From JAQBQH01 sp035607415 (lineage in GTDB: Bacteria > Myxococcota_A > Polyangia > Palsa-1104): a stretch of DNA of 64,000 bases. The translations under genes and the position numbers were made by a program. Shown one piece after another: positions 32,701 through 40,802 of this stretch. The DNA lies in NCBI GenBank assembly GCA_035607415.1, contig DATNAQ010000101.1, positions 83,241-147,240 of the forward strand, read 5' to 3'. Within the stretch, counting starts at the first letter, position 1, and each line of letters begins with the position of its first letter. Below the pieces are notes generated by a model. That model was given only the letters and a program-made list of their open reading frames with translations, ran no database searches and was not told the origin of the DNA.

Positions 32701-32938
32701 CGATCGGCTGCGACGGATCCTTGGCCTTGCGCAGCTCGGGCACGCCCACCGCCGGCGTCGACGAGCGATCGCGCGCCTGGACCTCCTCGGCCGGCGCCTC
32801 TTGCTTGGCGTTCGCCTGCTCCTTGGCGTTCGCCTGCTCCTTGGCGTTCGGGAGCGCGAGGTTGGCGTCCCACTCGTCGATGGCCGCGGCCCAATCGTCG
32901 AGCTCGTCGCCGCCCTTGTTCTTGCTCTCTTCGGCCAT
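26741..32938 (-). CDS. giant TPR protein (2065 aa) with repeat-rich acidic N terminus
   Basis: 2065 aa from ATG 32938, whose A is shared with the stop of the preceding gene (TGATG). Residues 1-480 are acidic, Pro/Ala-rich and probably disordered, with three kinds of short repeat: NAKEQA, an ESTRVAAA-x-E-x-DQLLAD pair, and five SGRFQTP-like units. From about 500 to 1750 it is TPR superhelix (EPAHAHALRGLRRLRLADG, DPTSREAFTRLERSLNETRDF, TPDDIVALEHLSNLHVKEWEW). The last 300 residues form a distinct domain (LGVGRHEKLPRSG... FTVSDELAELRRQLG) matched in the partner protein. No signal or membrane helix, so cytosolic scaffold. Function unknown. Confidence 0.88.
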   Translation of the reverse strand: MAEESKNKGGDELDDWAAAIDEWDANLALPNAKEQANAKEQANAKQEAPAEEVQARDRSSTPAVGVPELRKAKDPSQPIDVPAPLEAAPLPDAAPEEDPLMHLFDGEMELPEEAGQALGTLLGDAVPEAPPAPAADEPVGKLDLADELEEAGGLYADESESTRVAAADEFDQLLADTAAIADQGSAPRPLPEEQDEPAEAPKAEEQSIPSIDIDSDPGFGSESTRVAAASEVDQLLADVDDVEKDLPPAPPPSGVFKAPTLPEPGSKLPSGRFQTPSGRFQTPSGRFQTESGRYYQTPSGRFDTPKKPAAPAEKPAAPPPEPVAREQSPAELDLEVEMELGAAVEQAVTAPPPVDEDFYDDIVVEAARESPSAPLPVDKPSAPPPPPPSERAAARGADDDQDLFEVTVDAEDDDTKVSSREALASDPDRTPLPIGEGADELGGAQPLRVMQLGESRPVVAVRIAVPHAETTAALPTLTVPDVAPPRTLDPNYLRDQLALYDTERLLTPAEKPARVAQLAFAAGRIAEKLGDVGGAIERYETALEAEPAHAHALRGLRRLRLADGKREPVLGMLDREIEQASAAERLGLHALRGELALALGDRDIARASYEAILKEQPEDLGALSGLVDLAASSGEDGRAQALGKLYEAIGSADAPMRAALLVERARLDEAAGRVREAVAHYREALGHEPSGSTAMAASWGTLRVAVRTPGLADDIETHGRLAELLPAGALRQAIERRLGLVKARAGDVAGARPALQAAAADGDRVALADLAELERADGRLEEAVATMARVIEAEPDAGRRADRLIALGELAEKLGRVGDAATAYARAAEEYPDDPRAVRALERTQAAGGGKEAELTRHLQAAERTPARAPMELTYAARLLRELGRPDEALARLDMALTAAPSLAPAIDLAVELQLAAGRADEAAAVLGRAADSLNDDGEQGLAQHLRMRAARMLLRVGRAGDALAMVRPIVALGTAAADPPRAARWLEQRILRAAEGQADALAQALRADADAAEVAGDKPRAAALAYERALLSTNDDEAIDAWRQVLAIDPAHGAAVVEIAARASAERRAAELPTLYQGRLDAAGTRPEAVAVALRLGATQLEDAHDPSAAARVYADAATRAPGYAPAREGLDRVAHASDDPAAHLAALERERADAESPEQRFALDLVLGERLEQGGHPDKAAERYRAALAERPTHPLAREALQRSLQAAKQYAALADLALADLKDAPDPQAKVAAYERLAFLDGELRGDSNAALLGWESILEVDHAHHGAMRVLEKHYLAEQRWPELVALYEQMGLGATDAAFAVSVHLDRARLRRHLSSKDNGPGMSEAEVAVAVDNDYRLALFKDRRCRMALRHVYARARTGHDLAQEADVATALADATPDDARTAAVMLTRAAEALTELDRPDDARARYEAAIERLPSHVPALVGLTDFALLENDWARASHAAERAGLALRDPAAKARYLLVAGAIAQDRLADAEDKINRAQSLFRASLAADPTSREAFTRLERSLNETRDFAALAEVYARRLENEPDAATQQTLHLMLARIARDELKDRDRARAELKQVLLRDPTHPEALAALADLQFDDGQWADAAETLIRRARAEKSRTALKDIFFKLGIIYSEHLPDPKRAVASFTRVLQVTPDDIVALEHLSNLHVKEWEWKGALQATMRLAGLEPDPHKRVAHLHRVAKIYEDGFKDARHALAALRDAIEIDPLYLPSIGELAKFFDRQSDVQSMRVHLDRTSARIRQQLDANPQDPTPYHSLFKIFGWRRAPDRAAFAAGTLEWLGAADADEKALLQKLTGRDNYPGSSLADPTLDETLFDGRVPAGFRNLFRLLDEPLAKMFRADVKRLGVGRHEKLPRSGHALRDVANRIAADLGVRDFDLYVTAAHPTALVVELTDPLSIVIGNKVVEGAHELELKFLLGRCFKMIQSHMALPMRLTPEDLGLLVGGIVRQFVPDFVPAGFQEAQVVAEAARMAKIIPKKLHGELLPFALECASESLDLKQIGPSLVHTANRAGLLAGGLPGPALTAVRRLADEAQLRALLRFTVSDELAELRRQLGTSIG
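32026..32145. repeat. 21-nt-based repeat coding for SGRFQTP units
   Basis: Five degenerate units (SGRFQTP, SGRFQTP, SGRFQTE, SGRYYQTP, SGRFDTP) on the minus strand of the giant TPR gene. Aromatic/Arg/Thr-rich short linear motifs like this may be docking or phosphorylation sites. Confidence 0.8.
32804..32850. repeat. 18-nt tandem repeat coding for NAKEQA
   Basis: About 2.5 near-identical copies near the start of the 2065-aa gene (minus strand) give NAKEQANAKEQANAKQE. Near-identity of the DNA indicates recent slippage. Confidence 0.75.
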
Positions 32939-35900
32939 CAGCCCTTCAACCCCATGTCGCGGCGGAGCACGCGGAAGTCGTCGGACACGGCGAACGTGGT
33001 CAGCGACTGCGCCAGCTTGTCCTTGGCCATCGACAGCCCGAGCTCGCCGAACGCGGCCACCAGGTCGCCTCCGACGGCGAGCGCCGCCCGCGCCGCGCCC
33101 TCGAGGATCGCCTGCCGCCACTCGGCCGGCGGCGGCAGCGTCGCCATGCGCGCGCCGATCGCCTGCAGCGCCTTGCGCTCCTTGCGCGCCAGGGGCTTAC
33201 CGAGCGCGCGCGCCTTCTCCTCGATCTTCGCCGGCGGCAGCGTGGCCAGGACCGGCGGCATCGGCAGCTCGGCGGCGCGCGCGCAGGCAGCGAAGAACAG
33301 CGCCAGCTCGTCGTCGTCGAGCGTGTCGAGCGGCCCGAGCGCGTCGCGCATGAGCGCGACCTTGCGCGCCACGCGGAAGCGCAGCGCCGGCGACAGCCGA
33401 TCGGAGAACGAGGTGCCGCACACGAGCGCGTGGCCGGTGGTGACGCACGCGTCGACCTTCGGCGAGGCGTAGAGCTCGTAGCCGAAGTGCGAGCCGCACA
33501 GGCTGCGCGCGATCTTGTCGACGGGGATCCAGGCCACCGGCGTGCCCTTGGCGTTGACCCGCTCGCGCTTGCCCACGCCGAGCGACTCGAGCGACGGGCC
33601 GTACAGCGCCGCCGTCGACTCGCCCGCGGCGCGCCAGATCTCGAGCGCCACCGAGCGCGCCGTCTCGGGCCAGATGCGATCCCACGACGACGACGACAGC
33701 TCCTTGGTCGGATCGACGTTGGCCTCGCGCATCGGCGGCGCGCGCCCGGCGACGAGCGCCTCGGCCTGCGCCGAGACCAGCCGGCAGTCGTCGTCGCCGC
33801 GCCAGCCCCACAAGCGCGTCAGCTGCTGATACGGCAGCTCGGCCATCGGCGTCGCCGTCGCCTGCGCGCGCGCGGTGTCGACGGCGCGCTCGAGCTTCTC
33901 CTCGAGCTCGATCGACAGCACGTGACCGGCGTCGTGCATCGGCATCAGCTTGGAGAGCGCCTCCATCGACAACGGATCGGTGCGCAGCGCGCGCAACAGC
34001 GCCTCGACGGCGGCGCGCGGATCGGAGAAGCCCTCGCGATAGATGGTCGAGATGCGGATCTCGACGGCCGCGCGCTCCCTGCCCGCGTCGACGATATCGG
34101 CGAGCTTGCGCAGCGCCTCGATGGCGTGCTGCCACTGCCGCTGGCGCACGTGCAGCTGCGCCAGCTTCTCCTGCTCGGCGCGCGCGTCGACCGGCTTCGG
34201 CGCCAGCTTGGCCGCCTCCTCGAGCCGCGCCACCGCGTCGTCGACCTTGCCCGCCTGCTCGAACAGCTCGGCGAGGCGCTGCAACGCCGCGCGGCGGCGC
34301 TCGCGATCGTCTTCGTCGTCGAGGAAGCGGGTGAACAGCGCGATCGCCTCGTCGCCGCCGTCCGGCTTGTCGGCGACGAGCTCGGCGAGCCGGCGCAGCG
34401 CCTCGGGCTCGTCGGGATCGAGATCGAGCGCCGCGCGCAGATCTTTTTCGGCGCTGTCGCGATCGCCGCCGTCGAAAAACAGCGTGGCGCGATCGAGGTG
34501 CAGCCGCACGCGATCCTCGCCGCCGCGCACGTGATCGAGCCGATGCGTGTAGAGCTCGACGAGCGCGCCCGGATCCTTGTCCTCGGCGTAGAGCCCGCTC
34601 AAGAGCTCGCGCGCCTGCTTGGCCGCGCCGCCGTCGAGCGGCGTGCGATCGAGCACCGCGCGCCAGGCGCCGGCGGCCTCCCGACGCGCGCCGATGCGCT
34701 CGTACGTCTCGGCGGCGTCGCGGTAGAAGGCGGCCGCGCGCTCGCCCTCGAGCACCTCGGCGCCGAGACGCGCCGTCGCCGCGGCGTAGGCTTTGTCGTC
34801 GCTGCCGGCGCGCGCCAGCCGCCGCGCCAGCTCGAGCGCGCCGAGGTGATGCGCGTCGAGCTCGAGCGCGCGCGTGGTCGCCTGCGCGGCGTCGCCGAGG
34901 CGCCCCGCCGCTTCCAGCGCCTCGCCGTGCTCGACGTGCCACTCGACCTGCGCCGCGCCCTCGGCGAGCTTCGCGCGCGCGCCGAGCGCATCGGGATCGC
35001 CGACGAGCGCACACAGTGCCACGAGCGACGTCGTGTCCGACGGGGTCAGCGCGTGCGCCGCGCGCAGCCGCCGCTCCGCCGCCTCGGCGGTCTTGGTCGC
35101 GCGCGAGGCCGACGATAGCGCGAGCAGGCCCGCGCGCCGCTGCAACGCCGACTGCAGCGCCGCCTCCGCCGCGCGCGCGGCCAGCGCCTCGAGCGCGTCG
35201 CCGAGCGCCGCCACTTCGCCGGCCTGCGCCGACAGCCGCGCGCGCGCCAGCCAGGGCAGCCGCGCCTGCGGATCGAGCTCGATGGCCTCGTCGCTGCGCG
35301 CGAGCGCGCCGTCGACGTCGCCGGCCTTGTGCGCCAGATCGGCGCGCTCGTCGATGAGCACGGCGCGCGCCGCCGCGCCGACACCATCGCCAACCACGAG
35401 CGGCTCGAGGCGCGCGACCGCCTCCGCCAACGCCGCCGGCTCGCGCGCGCGCACCGCCGTGCGCAGCCGTCCGAGCGCCGCGTGCGAGTTGGTGCCGAGC
35501 TCGAGGGCGCGCCCGTAGGCGTCGTCGGCGCGATCGGGCTTGCCGAGCGTGTCTTCGTAGAGCTCGCCGAGCCGCAAGAGCGCCTCGCCGCGCGCCGAGT
35601 CCTTGAGCGCCTCGACCTCCGCCTCGAGCGCCTCGGCGCGCCGCGCGTGATCGCCGAGCGCCGCGTAGGCGCGCTGCAGACCGCGCAGCGCCGCCGCGTG
35701 CCCCGGCACCTTGTCGAGCAGCTTGCGATACGCCTCGGCGGCGTCATTGTAGTCGGTGCGCTCGCGCTCGTGCACCTCGCCGAGCTTGAGCAACGCCGAC
35801 GCCACGCGGTCGGGCTGCAGCTGCGCCTGCGCCTCGCGCTCGAGCGCCGCCGCCAGCTCGTCCCACGCCTCGCGCGACGGCTGCTCGTGCGGCCCCGACT

Positions 35901-38175
35901 CCTTGGCGCGCCGCCGCGACAAGCGCTCGAACGCGTCGGTGGCGCGCGGCTCGCCCGGCCGGAGCACGAGCACCTCGCGATACGACGCCGCGGCGCCGAG
36001 CGGATCGTTCAACCGCGTCTCGAGCAGATCGGCGCGCTCGAGCAGCGCCTCGATCTTGCGCTCCTCGGGCAAGAGCTTGGCCAGCGCCTTCAGATCGTCG
36101 GCCGCCTCGGGCAGCTTCTGCGCCGCGCGATCGAGCTCGTACAGCCGCACCCGCGCGCGCACGCTCTCGGGCTTGAGCTCGACGAGGCGCCGCGCCGCCT
36201 GCGCCGCGCCGGGCAGATCGTCGAGCGCCTCGCGCGCCATCGCCAGCACTTCGAGCAGCCGCTCCGCCCGCGCCGGCGACACCGACTCGACGGCGAGCTC
36301 CGCCTCGGCCAGCGCCGCGTACTCGGCATACCGGGCGCCGCGCGCGTAGAGCCGCTCGAGCGCATCGATCGCCGCCGGGAAGCCCGGCACCAGCTTGCGC
36401 GCGTCGTCGAGCGCCTTGTGCGCGTCGGCCTCGCGCCCGAGGTGATCGTAGGCCGCCGCCGCCTGCACGAGCGCCGTCGCCGCCCACTGCGGATCGGGCT
36501 TGCCCGTCGGCGTGCCGTCGGAGTTCGCCAATTCGGCCTCGGCCGCGTAGAGCGCCGCCAGCTTCTCCCAGTCGCGAGAAAAGATCGCCGCGCGCTCGCG
36601 CGCGATCAAGAGACCGAGGTGCCCCGGCTCGTCGCGCGCCACTTCGCCCTCGACGGCGTCGGCCTCGGCCGCCTTGCCCGCGCGACGCAGCGCCTCCGCG
36701 CGCTCGAGGCGCAACGCGATCTTGCGCGCCGCCGGCGCCGACTCCACGCGCGCGGCGAGCAGATCGGCGAGCTCGTCCCAGCGCCCGAGCGACTCGGCCA
36801 GCTCCGACAGCTCGCGCACGATGAGCGGATCGCCCGGCGCCGCCGCCAGCGCCGCCTGCAGGTAGCTCCACGCGCCCTCGCCCTCGCCGCGCTCGCGCGC
36901 CAGCGTCGCCTGCCGCCGGCGGAGCGTCACCAGGCGCTCGCTCTCGTGCAGCCGCCGCTCGATCGGCAGCTCCGCCAGCTCGGCGGTCAGCCGCCGCGCG
37001 CGCTCGTCGAGCACGCCGAGCAGCTCCTCCTTGTTGCCGCTCTGGTCGGCGATCCGCTCCAGCTCGTCGAGCACGCGGCCGCCGTCGACGCCGACGGCGA
37101 GCGCCTCCTGCAACAGCGCGCGCGCCGCGTCGGGACCGCCGCCGATCGAGTCCTGCAAGCGCGCCAGATCGATCAGCAGCGCCACCTTGCGCGCCGGCTC
37201 GCCGGTGGCGTCGGCCATGCCGCGCCACACGCGCGCGAGCTGCCCCAGATCGCGCGAGCGCGTGTGGATCTTCTCGAGCGCCATCCACGCCGGCAGCGAC
37301 GCCGCCGACGCCTCGATGGCGCGATTGAAGCAGTCGAGCGCGCCGGTCGGATCATTGAGCCGATCCTCGAGCAGCTCGCCCTTCTCGACGAAGAGCTCGG
37401 CCTTCTCCTCGGGCGACTTGGCGAAGCGGATCTCGGCGTCGAGCAGCTTCTGCAAGTTGGGCCACAAAGCGCGCCGCTCGAACACGCGGCGAATGGCCCA
37501 TAGATTTGGTTTCAGCGTGGCGTCGGACTGCAGCGCCTTGGCGTACGCCTTGACCGCCGCGCCTTCGTCGCCCGCGCGCGATTCGGTGAGCTCGCCGACC
37601 TCGTGCTGATAGAGCGCGGTGCGCCCCTTTTCGGGCTCGCCCTTGCCCAGCGCCTCGAGCTCGCGCTCGTACAGCGCGATGAGGCGCGCGTGCCCTCCTT
37701 CGGCGAGCAGATTCTGCGCGTCGGCGAGGGCGGTATCGAGCGCGCCCGGAAAACCGGGCGACGCTTCGGCGAGCTCCTCTTCGAGCACCGCGTCGTCGTC
37801 GACGGTTTCGACGTCGGCGTCGTCGACGGTTTCGATCTCTTCTTCTTCGGCGTCGACCTCGGCGAGCCCCGACGCGGCAGTGACCGCGGGCGGGGGCGGC
37901 GCCGGCTCGTGCTCCGGCTCCGGCTCCGGTTCCGGCTGCAGCTCGGCCACCGCTGCGGGCACGCCCGGGAGGCGCGGCGCGTCGATGCGTCGCACCGACG
38001 ACGTCTCCTTGACCTGCGTCTGCACGTCCTCGAGCGGCTTGACGCCGGTGACGGCATCTTCGTCGTCACCGTCGGGAGACGTGATCGAAGGTAGGCCCTT
38101 GACGTTGGTGACGTCCGAGTCTTCCTCGACTGCGTCCGGTGGCGGCACCAGGGTGCCGTCCTTCTCGTTGGGCAT
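32938..38175 (-). CDS. giant TPR protein (1745 aa), partner of the 2065-aa protein
   Basis: 1745 aa from ATG 38175. Residues 1-150 are acidic and disordered (EPEPEPEHEPAPPPP, ETVDDADVETVDDD). TPR helices run to about 1480 (RLNDPTGALDCFNRAIEASAASLPAWMALEKI, LDLDPDEPEALRRLAELVADKPDGGDEAIALF). A C-terminal domain of about 250 aa (SLESLGVGKRERVN... FAVSDDFRVLRRDMGLKG) resembles that of the 2065-aa protein in the same order, so the two are tandem paralogues. No signal peptide or membrane helix. Likely a cytosolic scaffold; I know of no activity for it. The genes share one base, implying matched production. Confidence 0.88.
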   Translation of the reverse strand: MPNEKDGTLVPPPDAVEEDSDVTNVKGLPSITSPDGDDEDAVTGVKPLEDVQTQVKETSSVRRIDAPRLPGVPAAVAELQPEPEPEPEHEPAPPPPAVTAASGLAEVDAEEEEIETVDDADVETVDDDAVLEEELAEASPGFPGALDTALADAQNLLAEGGHARLIALYERELEALGKGEPEKGRTALYQHEVGELTESRAGDEGAAVKAYAKALQSDATLKPNLWAIRRVFERRALWPNLQKLLDAEIRFAKSPEEKAELFVEKGELLEDRLNDPTGALDCFNRAIEASAASLPAWMALEKIHTRSRDLGQLARVWRGMADATGEPARKVALLIDLARLQDSIGGGPDAARALLQEALAVGVDGGRVLDELERIADQSGNKEELLGVLDERARRLTAELAELPIERRLHESERLVTLRRRQATLARERGEGEGAWSYLQAALAAAPGDPLIVRELSELAESLGRWDELADLLAARVESAPAARKIALRLERAEALRRAGKAAEADAVEGEVARDEPGHLGLLIARERAAIFSRDWEKLAALYAAEAELANSDGTPTGKPDPQWAATALVQAAAAYDHLGREADAHKALDDARKLVPGFPAAIDALERLYARGARYAEYAALAEAELAVESVSPARAERLLEVLAMAREALDDLPGAAQAARRLVELKPESVRARVRLYELDRAAQKLPEAADDLKALAKLLPEERKIEALLERADLLETRLNDPLGAAASYREVLVLRPGEPRATDAFERLSRRRAKESGPHEQPSREAWDELAAALEREAQAQLQPDRVASALLKLGEVHERERTDYNDAAEAYRKLLDKVPGHAAALRGLQRAYAALGDHARRAEALEAEVEALKDSARGEALLRLGELYEDTLGKPDRADDAYGRALELGTNSHAALGRLRTAVRAREPAALAEAVARLEPLVVGDGVGAAARAVLIDERADLAHKAGDVDGALARSDEAIELDPQARLPWLARARLSAQAGEVAALGDALEALAARAAEAALQSALQRRAGLLALSSASRATKTAEAAERRLRAAHALTPSDTTSLVALCALVGDPDALGARAKLAEGAAQVEWHVEHGEALEAAGRLGDAAQATTRALELDAHHLGALELARRLARAGSDDKAYAAATARLGAEVLEGERAAAFYRDAAETYERIGARREAAGAWRAVLDRTPLDGGAAKQARELLSGLYAEDKDPGALVELYTHRLDHVRGGEDRVRLHLDRATLFFDGGDRDSAEKDLRAALDLDPDEPEALRRLAELVADKPDGGDEAIALFTRFLDDEDDRERRRAALQRLAELFEQAGKVDDAVARLEEAAKLAPKPVDARAEQEKLAQLHVRQRQWQHAIEALRKLADIVDAGRERAAVEIRISTIYREGFSDPRAAVEALLRALRTDPLSMEALSKLMPMHDAGHVLSIELEEKLERAVDTARAQATATPMAELPYQQLTRLWGWRGDDDCRLVSAQAEALVAGRAPPMREANVDPTKELSSSSWDRIWPETARSVALEIWRAAGESTAALYGPSLESLGVGKRERVNAKGTPVAWIPVDKIARSLCGSHFGYELYASPKVDACVTTGHALVCGTSFSDRLSPALRFRVARKVALMRDALGPLDTLDDDELALFFAACARAAELPMPPVLATLPPAKIEEKARALGKPLARKERKALQAIGARMATLPPPAEWRQAILEGAARAALAVGGDLVAAFGELGLSMAKDKLAQSLTTFAVSDDFRVLRRDMGLKG

Positions 38176-38201
38176 GGGGGGGCGCGGGTCCTCGGTCCTC
38201 C

Positions 38202-38229
38202 ATTATATGAGGATGCCGTCCGCAATCAA
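38202..38229 (-). promoter_or_regulatory. putative promoter of the giant TPR operon
   Basis: Minus strand TTGATT (38229-38224), 16-nt spacer, TATAAT (38207-38202), a consensus -10. Leader to the ATG at 38175 is about 20 nt and contains GGAGG. Back to back with the hutH promoter. Confidence 0.6.
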
Positions 38230-38244
38230 CCGGATCTGCCGCTC

Positions 38245-38273
38245 TTGACGGCACGTTAGGGCTCGGCTACCAA
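38245..38273 (+). promoter_or_regulatory. putative promoter of hutH, predicted leaderless
   Basis: TTGACG (38245-38250), 17-nt spacer, TACCAA (38268-38273). Seven bases later is the ATG (38281), where transcription would begin. No Shine-Dalgarno. Confidence 0.6.
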
Positions 38274-38280
38274 CGCGCGC

Positions 38281-39813
38281 ATGCACATGCTCGGCCGCGA
38301 CCCCTTGACGCTCGAAGCCATCGCCGCCGTGGCGCGCGCCGGCAAAAAGGTACAACTGACTCCGGAAGCGCGCGCTCGCATCGACGCTGCGCGGCGCGTG
38401 GTCGATCGCATCCAGGACGGCGGCGACGCTGCGCCGGCGGTCTACGGCGTCAACACCGGCTTCGGCTTCCTCGCCGACGTGCGCATCTCCGCCGACGAGA
38501 TCCGCAACCTGCAGCGAAATCTGATCCGCTCGCACGCCGCCGGTGTCGGCGCGCCGCTGCCCGAGCCGGTGGTGCGCGCGATGATGCTCCTGCGCGCGCA
38601 GGTGTTGTCGCTCGGCCACTCGGGCGTGCGCGCGGTGGTCGCCGAGCTGCTCTGCGAGATGCTGAACCGCGGCGTGCATCCGGTGATCCCGTCGAAGGGA
38701 TCGGTCGGCGCCTCGGGCGATCTGGCGCCGCTGGCGCACCTGGCGCTCGTGGTCATGGGGGAAGGCGAGGCGATCCTCGACGGTGTGCGCTTGCCGGGCG
38801 GCAGCGCGCTCGCCAGGGCCGGCCTCGAGCCGGTGCAGTTCGAAGCCAAGGAAGGCATCAGCCTCGTCAACGGCACGCAGTGCATGACCGCGCTCGGCGC
38901 CCTCGCGCTCATCGACGCCGAGGACGCGGCCCGCCTCGCCGACGTCGTCGGCGCCATGTCGCTCGAGGCGCTCAAGGGCACGCCGCGCGCGTTCGATCCG
39001 CGCATCCACGCCGTGCGCCCGCACCCGGGCCAGGCGGCTTCGGCACGGAACCTCACGCGCCTGCTCGCCGACAGCGGCATCGTCGCGTCGCACAAGAACT
39101 GCGGCAAGGTGCAGGACGCGTATTCGTTGCGCTGCATGCCGCAGGTGCACGGCGCCACGCGCGACGCGCTCGCCTACGCCCGCCGCGTGCTCGAGACCGA
39201 GGCCTCGTCGGCGACCGACAACCCGCTCGTGTTCGCCGACGCCAACGAGATGATCTCGGGCGGCAACTTTCACGGGCAGCCGGTGGCGTTCGCGCTCGAC
39301 TTCGCCGGCATCGCCGTGGCCGAGCTGGCCAACATCGCCGAGCGGCGCATCGAGCAGATGGTCAATCCGCACTTGTCGTCGGGGCTGCCGGCGTTCCTCT
39401 CGCCGGAGAGCGGGCTCAACTCCGGCTACATGATGGCGCAGGTGACGGCGGCGGCGCTGGTGAGCGAGAACAAGATCCTGGCGCATCCGGCGTCGGTCGA
39501 TTCGATCCCGTCGTCGGCGGGGCGCGAGGATCACGTGTCGATGGGCGTTCACGCGGCCGACAAGCTGGCGCGCATCGTCGACAACGTGCGCAACGTGCTC
39601 GCCATCGAGCTTCTGTGCGCGGCGCAGGGCGTGGATCTGCGGGCGCCGCACCGGCCCGGGCCGGCGCTCGACGCCACGCACGCGGCGGTGCGCACCAGGG
39701 TGGCGCCGCTCGGCACCGATCGGGTGGTGCACCGCGATGTCGACTCGGTGCGATCCCTGATCGACGACGGCACGCTCGTCGCCGCCGCCCGTCGCCACAT
39801 CGAGCTAGAGTAA
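38281..39813 (+). CDS. hutH: histidine ammonia-lyase
   Basis: 510 aa. It eliminates ammonia from L-histidine to give trans-urocanate, first step of histidine degradation, in the cytosol. The MIO cofactor triad Ala144-Ser145-Gly146 stands in GSVGASGDLAPLAHLAL. The active-site tyrosine is in YGVNTGFGFLADV (Tyr55), and SATDNPLVF and SSAGREDHVSMG are further family blocks. Length is typical. The rest of the pathway (hutU, hutI) lies 3.2 kb downstream on the same strand; no hutG or hutF is in the window. A related aromatic ammonia-lyase is possible in principle, but the hut neighbours settle the call. Confidence 0.96.
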   Translation: MHMLGRDPLTLEAIAAVARAGKKVQLTPEARARIDAARRVVDRIQDGGDAAPAVYGVNTGFGFLADVRISADEIRNLQRNLIRSHAAGVGAPLPEPVVRAMMLLRAQVLSLGHSGVRAVVAELLCEMLNRGVHPVIPSKGSVGASGDLAPLAHLALVVMGEGEAILDGVRLPGGSALARAGLEPVQFEAKEGISLVNGTQCMTALGALALIDAEDAARLADVVGAMSLEALKGTPRAFDPRIHAVRPHPGQAASARNLTRLLADSGIVASHKNCGKVQDAYSLRCMPQVHGATRDALAYARRVLETEASSATDNPLVFADANEMISGGNFHGQPVAFALDFAGIAVAELANIAERRIEQMVNPHLSSGLPAFLSPESGLNSGYMMAQVTAAALVSENKILAHPASVDSIPSSAGREDHVSMGVHAADKLARIVDNVRNVLAIELLCAAQGVDLRAPHRPGPALDATHAAVRTRVAPLGTDRVVHRDVDSVRSLIDDGTLVAAARRHIELE

Positions 39814-39841
39814 CGGCGCGCATCGCGGCGCTGGAGCGCTG

Positions 39842-39850
39842 TGGTATCGT
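39842..39850 (+). promoter_or_regulatory. putative extended -10 promoter
   Basis: TGgTATCGT ends 8 nt before the GTG at 39859 chosen as the start of the next gene. It supports a separate, leaderless transcript for the gene cluster after hutH. Confidence 0.45.
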
Positions 39851-39858
39851 CCCGGGCC

Positions 39859-40392
39859 GTGAGCGGGGACGAAGGCGCGAGGCTGGTGCTGGCTGCCGAC
39901 GCGATCGAGCTCGGCACCGACGGTGAAGTGAGCGCCGTCGCGCGCAACAAGTTCGAAGGTCACGAGGCGGCGTTCGGGCTGCGCATCAAAGGCGGCCTCC
40001 AGCCATCGCGCGTGGCGGGCGCGGTCAATCCGCTGGCGCACGTCGAGGCGGACGCGGTGGTGCTGTCGTCTGTAGGCGAGGCGACCGAGCGCTTCGTACA
40101 GGCGGTGGCGGTGGCGCTCGAGCAGGAGATCCCGCCGCTCAAGTCGCGCTGGAAGAAGATGTTCGACAAGGGCGCCGGCGGCGGCGAGGCGCGCTTCTCG
40201 GCGCTGCTCGTGTCGCGCGAGGGCGACGCCACCTACCCGCGCACGCTGCATCTCAAACTTTTTTGCGACGGCGGCGAGCTGTACCTCGATCTAGACTGCG
40301 TGCAGAAGCGCGTGGCCCTCGCCGAAAAAGATCTCGAATTTCGTCCCGCGGTCTGGCGCGCGTTGTCGGCGCTGCTCGGTCCGGCGGCGTGA
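39859..40392 (+). CDS. hypothetical protein in hut/GMC cluster
   Basis: 177 aa from GTG 39859; an in-frame GTG at 39841 would place the start upstream of the proposed -10. Mixed alpha/beta composition, soluble, no signal peptide. Blocks such as RWKKMFDKGAGGGEARFSALLVSREGD and PRTLHLKLFCDGGELYLDLDCVQKRVALAEKDLEFRP look like a beta-sheet domain. I do not recognise a family. The next gene starts inside its stop codon (GTGA), so it belongs with the small membrane protein and the GMC oxidoreductase. Confidence 0.6.
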   Translation: MSGDEGARLVLAADAIELGTDGEVSAVARNKFEGHEAAFGLRIKGGLQPSRVAGAVNPLAHVEADAVVLSSVGEATERFVQAVAVALEQEIPPLKSRWKKMFDKGAGGGEARFSALLVSREGDATYPRTLHLKLFCDGGELYLDLDCVQKRVALAEKDLEFRPAVWRALSALLGPAA

Positions 40393-40802
40393 CGCTGACC
40401 GACTTCGAGCGCGACTGGGCGCAGACGATCGGGCGCGCGCTCCTGCCCGCCGGTGCGCTCGACGGAGCCACCGACGGCATCGACCTCGGCGCGCGCTACG
40501 CCGAGGAGTGCGCGATCTCGCCGTGGTACGCGGCGCTCGCGTTTCGCGCGTCGCTGTGGCTGACGTGGCTGGCGCCGCTGTGGATGATGGGGCGTCTGCG
40601 CACGTTCGGCGGCGTCGACGGCGCCACCCAGGTGGAGGTGCTGGAGCGCCTGCTCAAGCATCGGGTCTACTTCGTGCGCATGGCGGGGCTGTTCTTCAAG
40701 CTCGCGGTGTGCACGCTCCTGCTCGGCGACGAGCCGACGCTGGCGCAGCTCGGCGCGTACAAGCTCGCGCCGGTCGCGCGGCTGAAGAAGACCGGGTCGT
40801 GA
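40389..40802 (+). CDS. small membrane-associated protein, possible GMC oxidoreductase accessory subunit
   Basis: 137 aa from GTG 40389, overlapping the previous stop. Helical; a hydrophobic stretch (WYAALAFRASLWLTWLAPLWMMGRL) and a second (RMAGLFFKLAVCTLLLG). It ends in basic residues. It precedes the GMC oxidoreductase by 24 nt. Some membrane GMC dehydrogenases (gluconate or sugar type) have a small subunit of this kind, and the role here is proposed by that analogy only. No Tat motif or metal site is seen. Confidence 0.6.
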   Translation: MTLTDFERDWAQTIGRALLPAGALDGATDGIDLGARYAEECAISPWYAALAFRASLWLTWLAPLWMMGRLRTFGGVDGATQVEVLERLLKHRVYFVRMAGLFFKLAVCTLLLGDEPTLAQLGAYKLAPVARLKKTGS

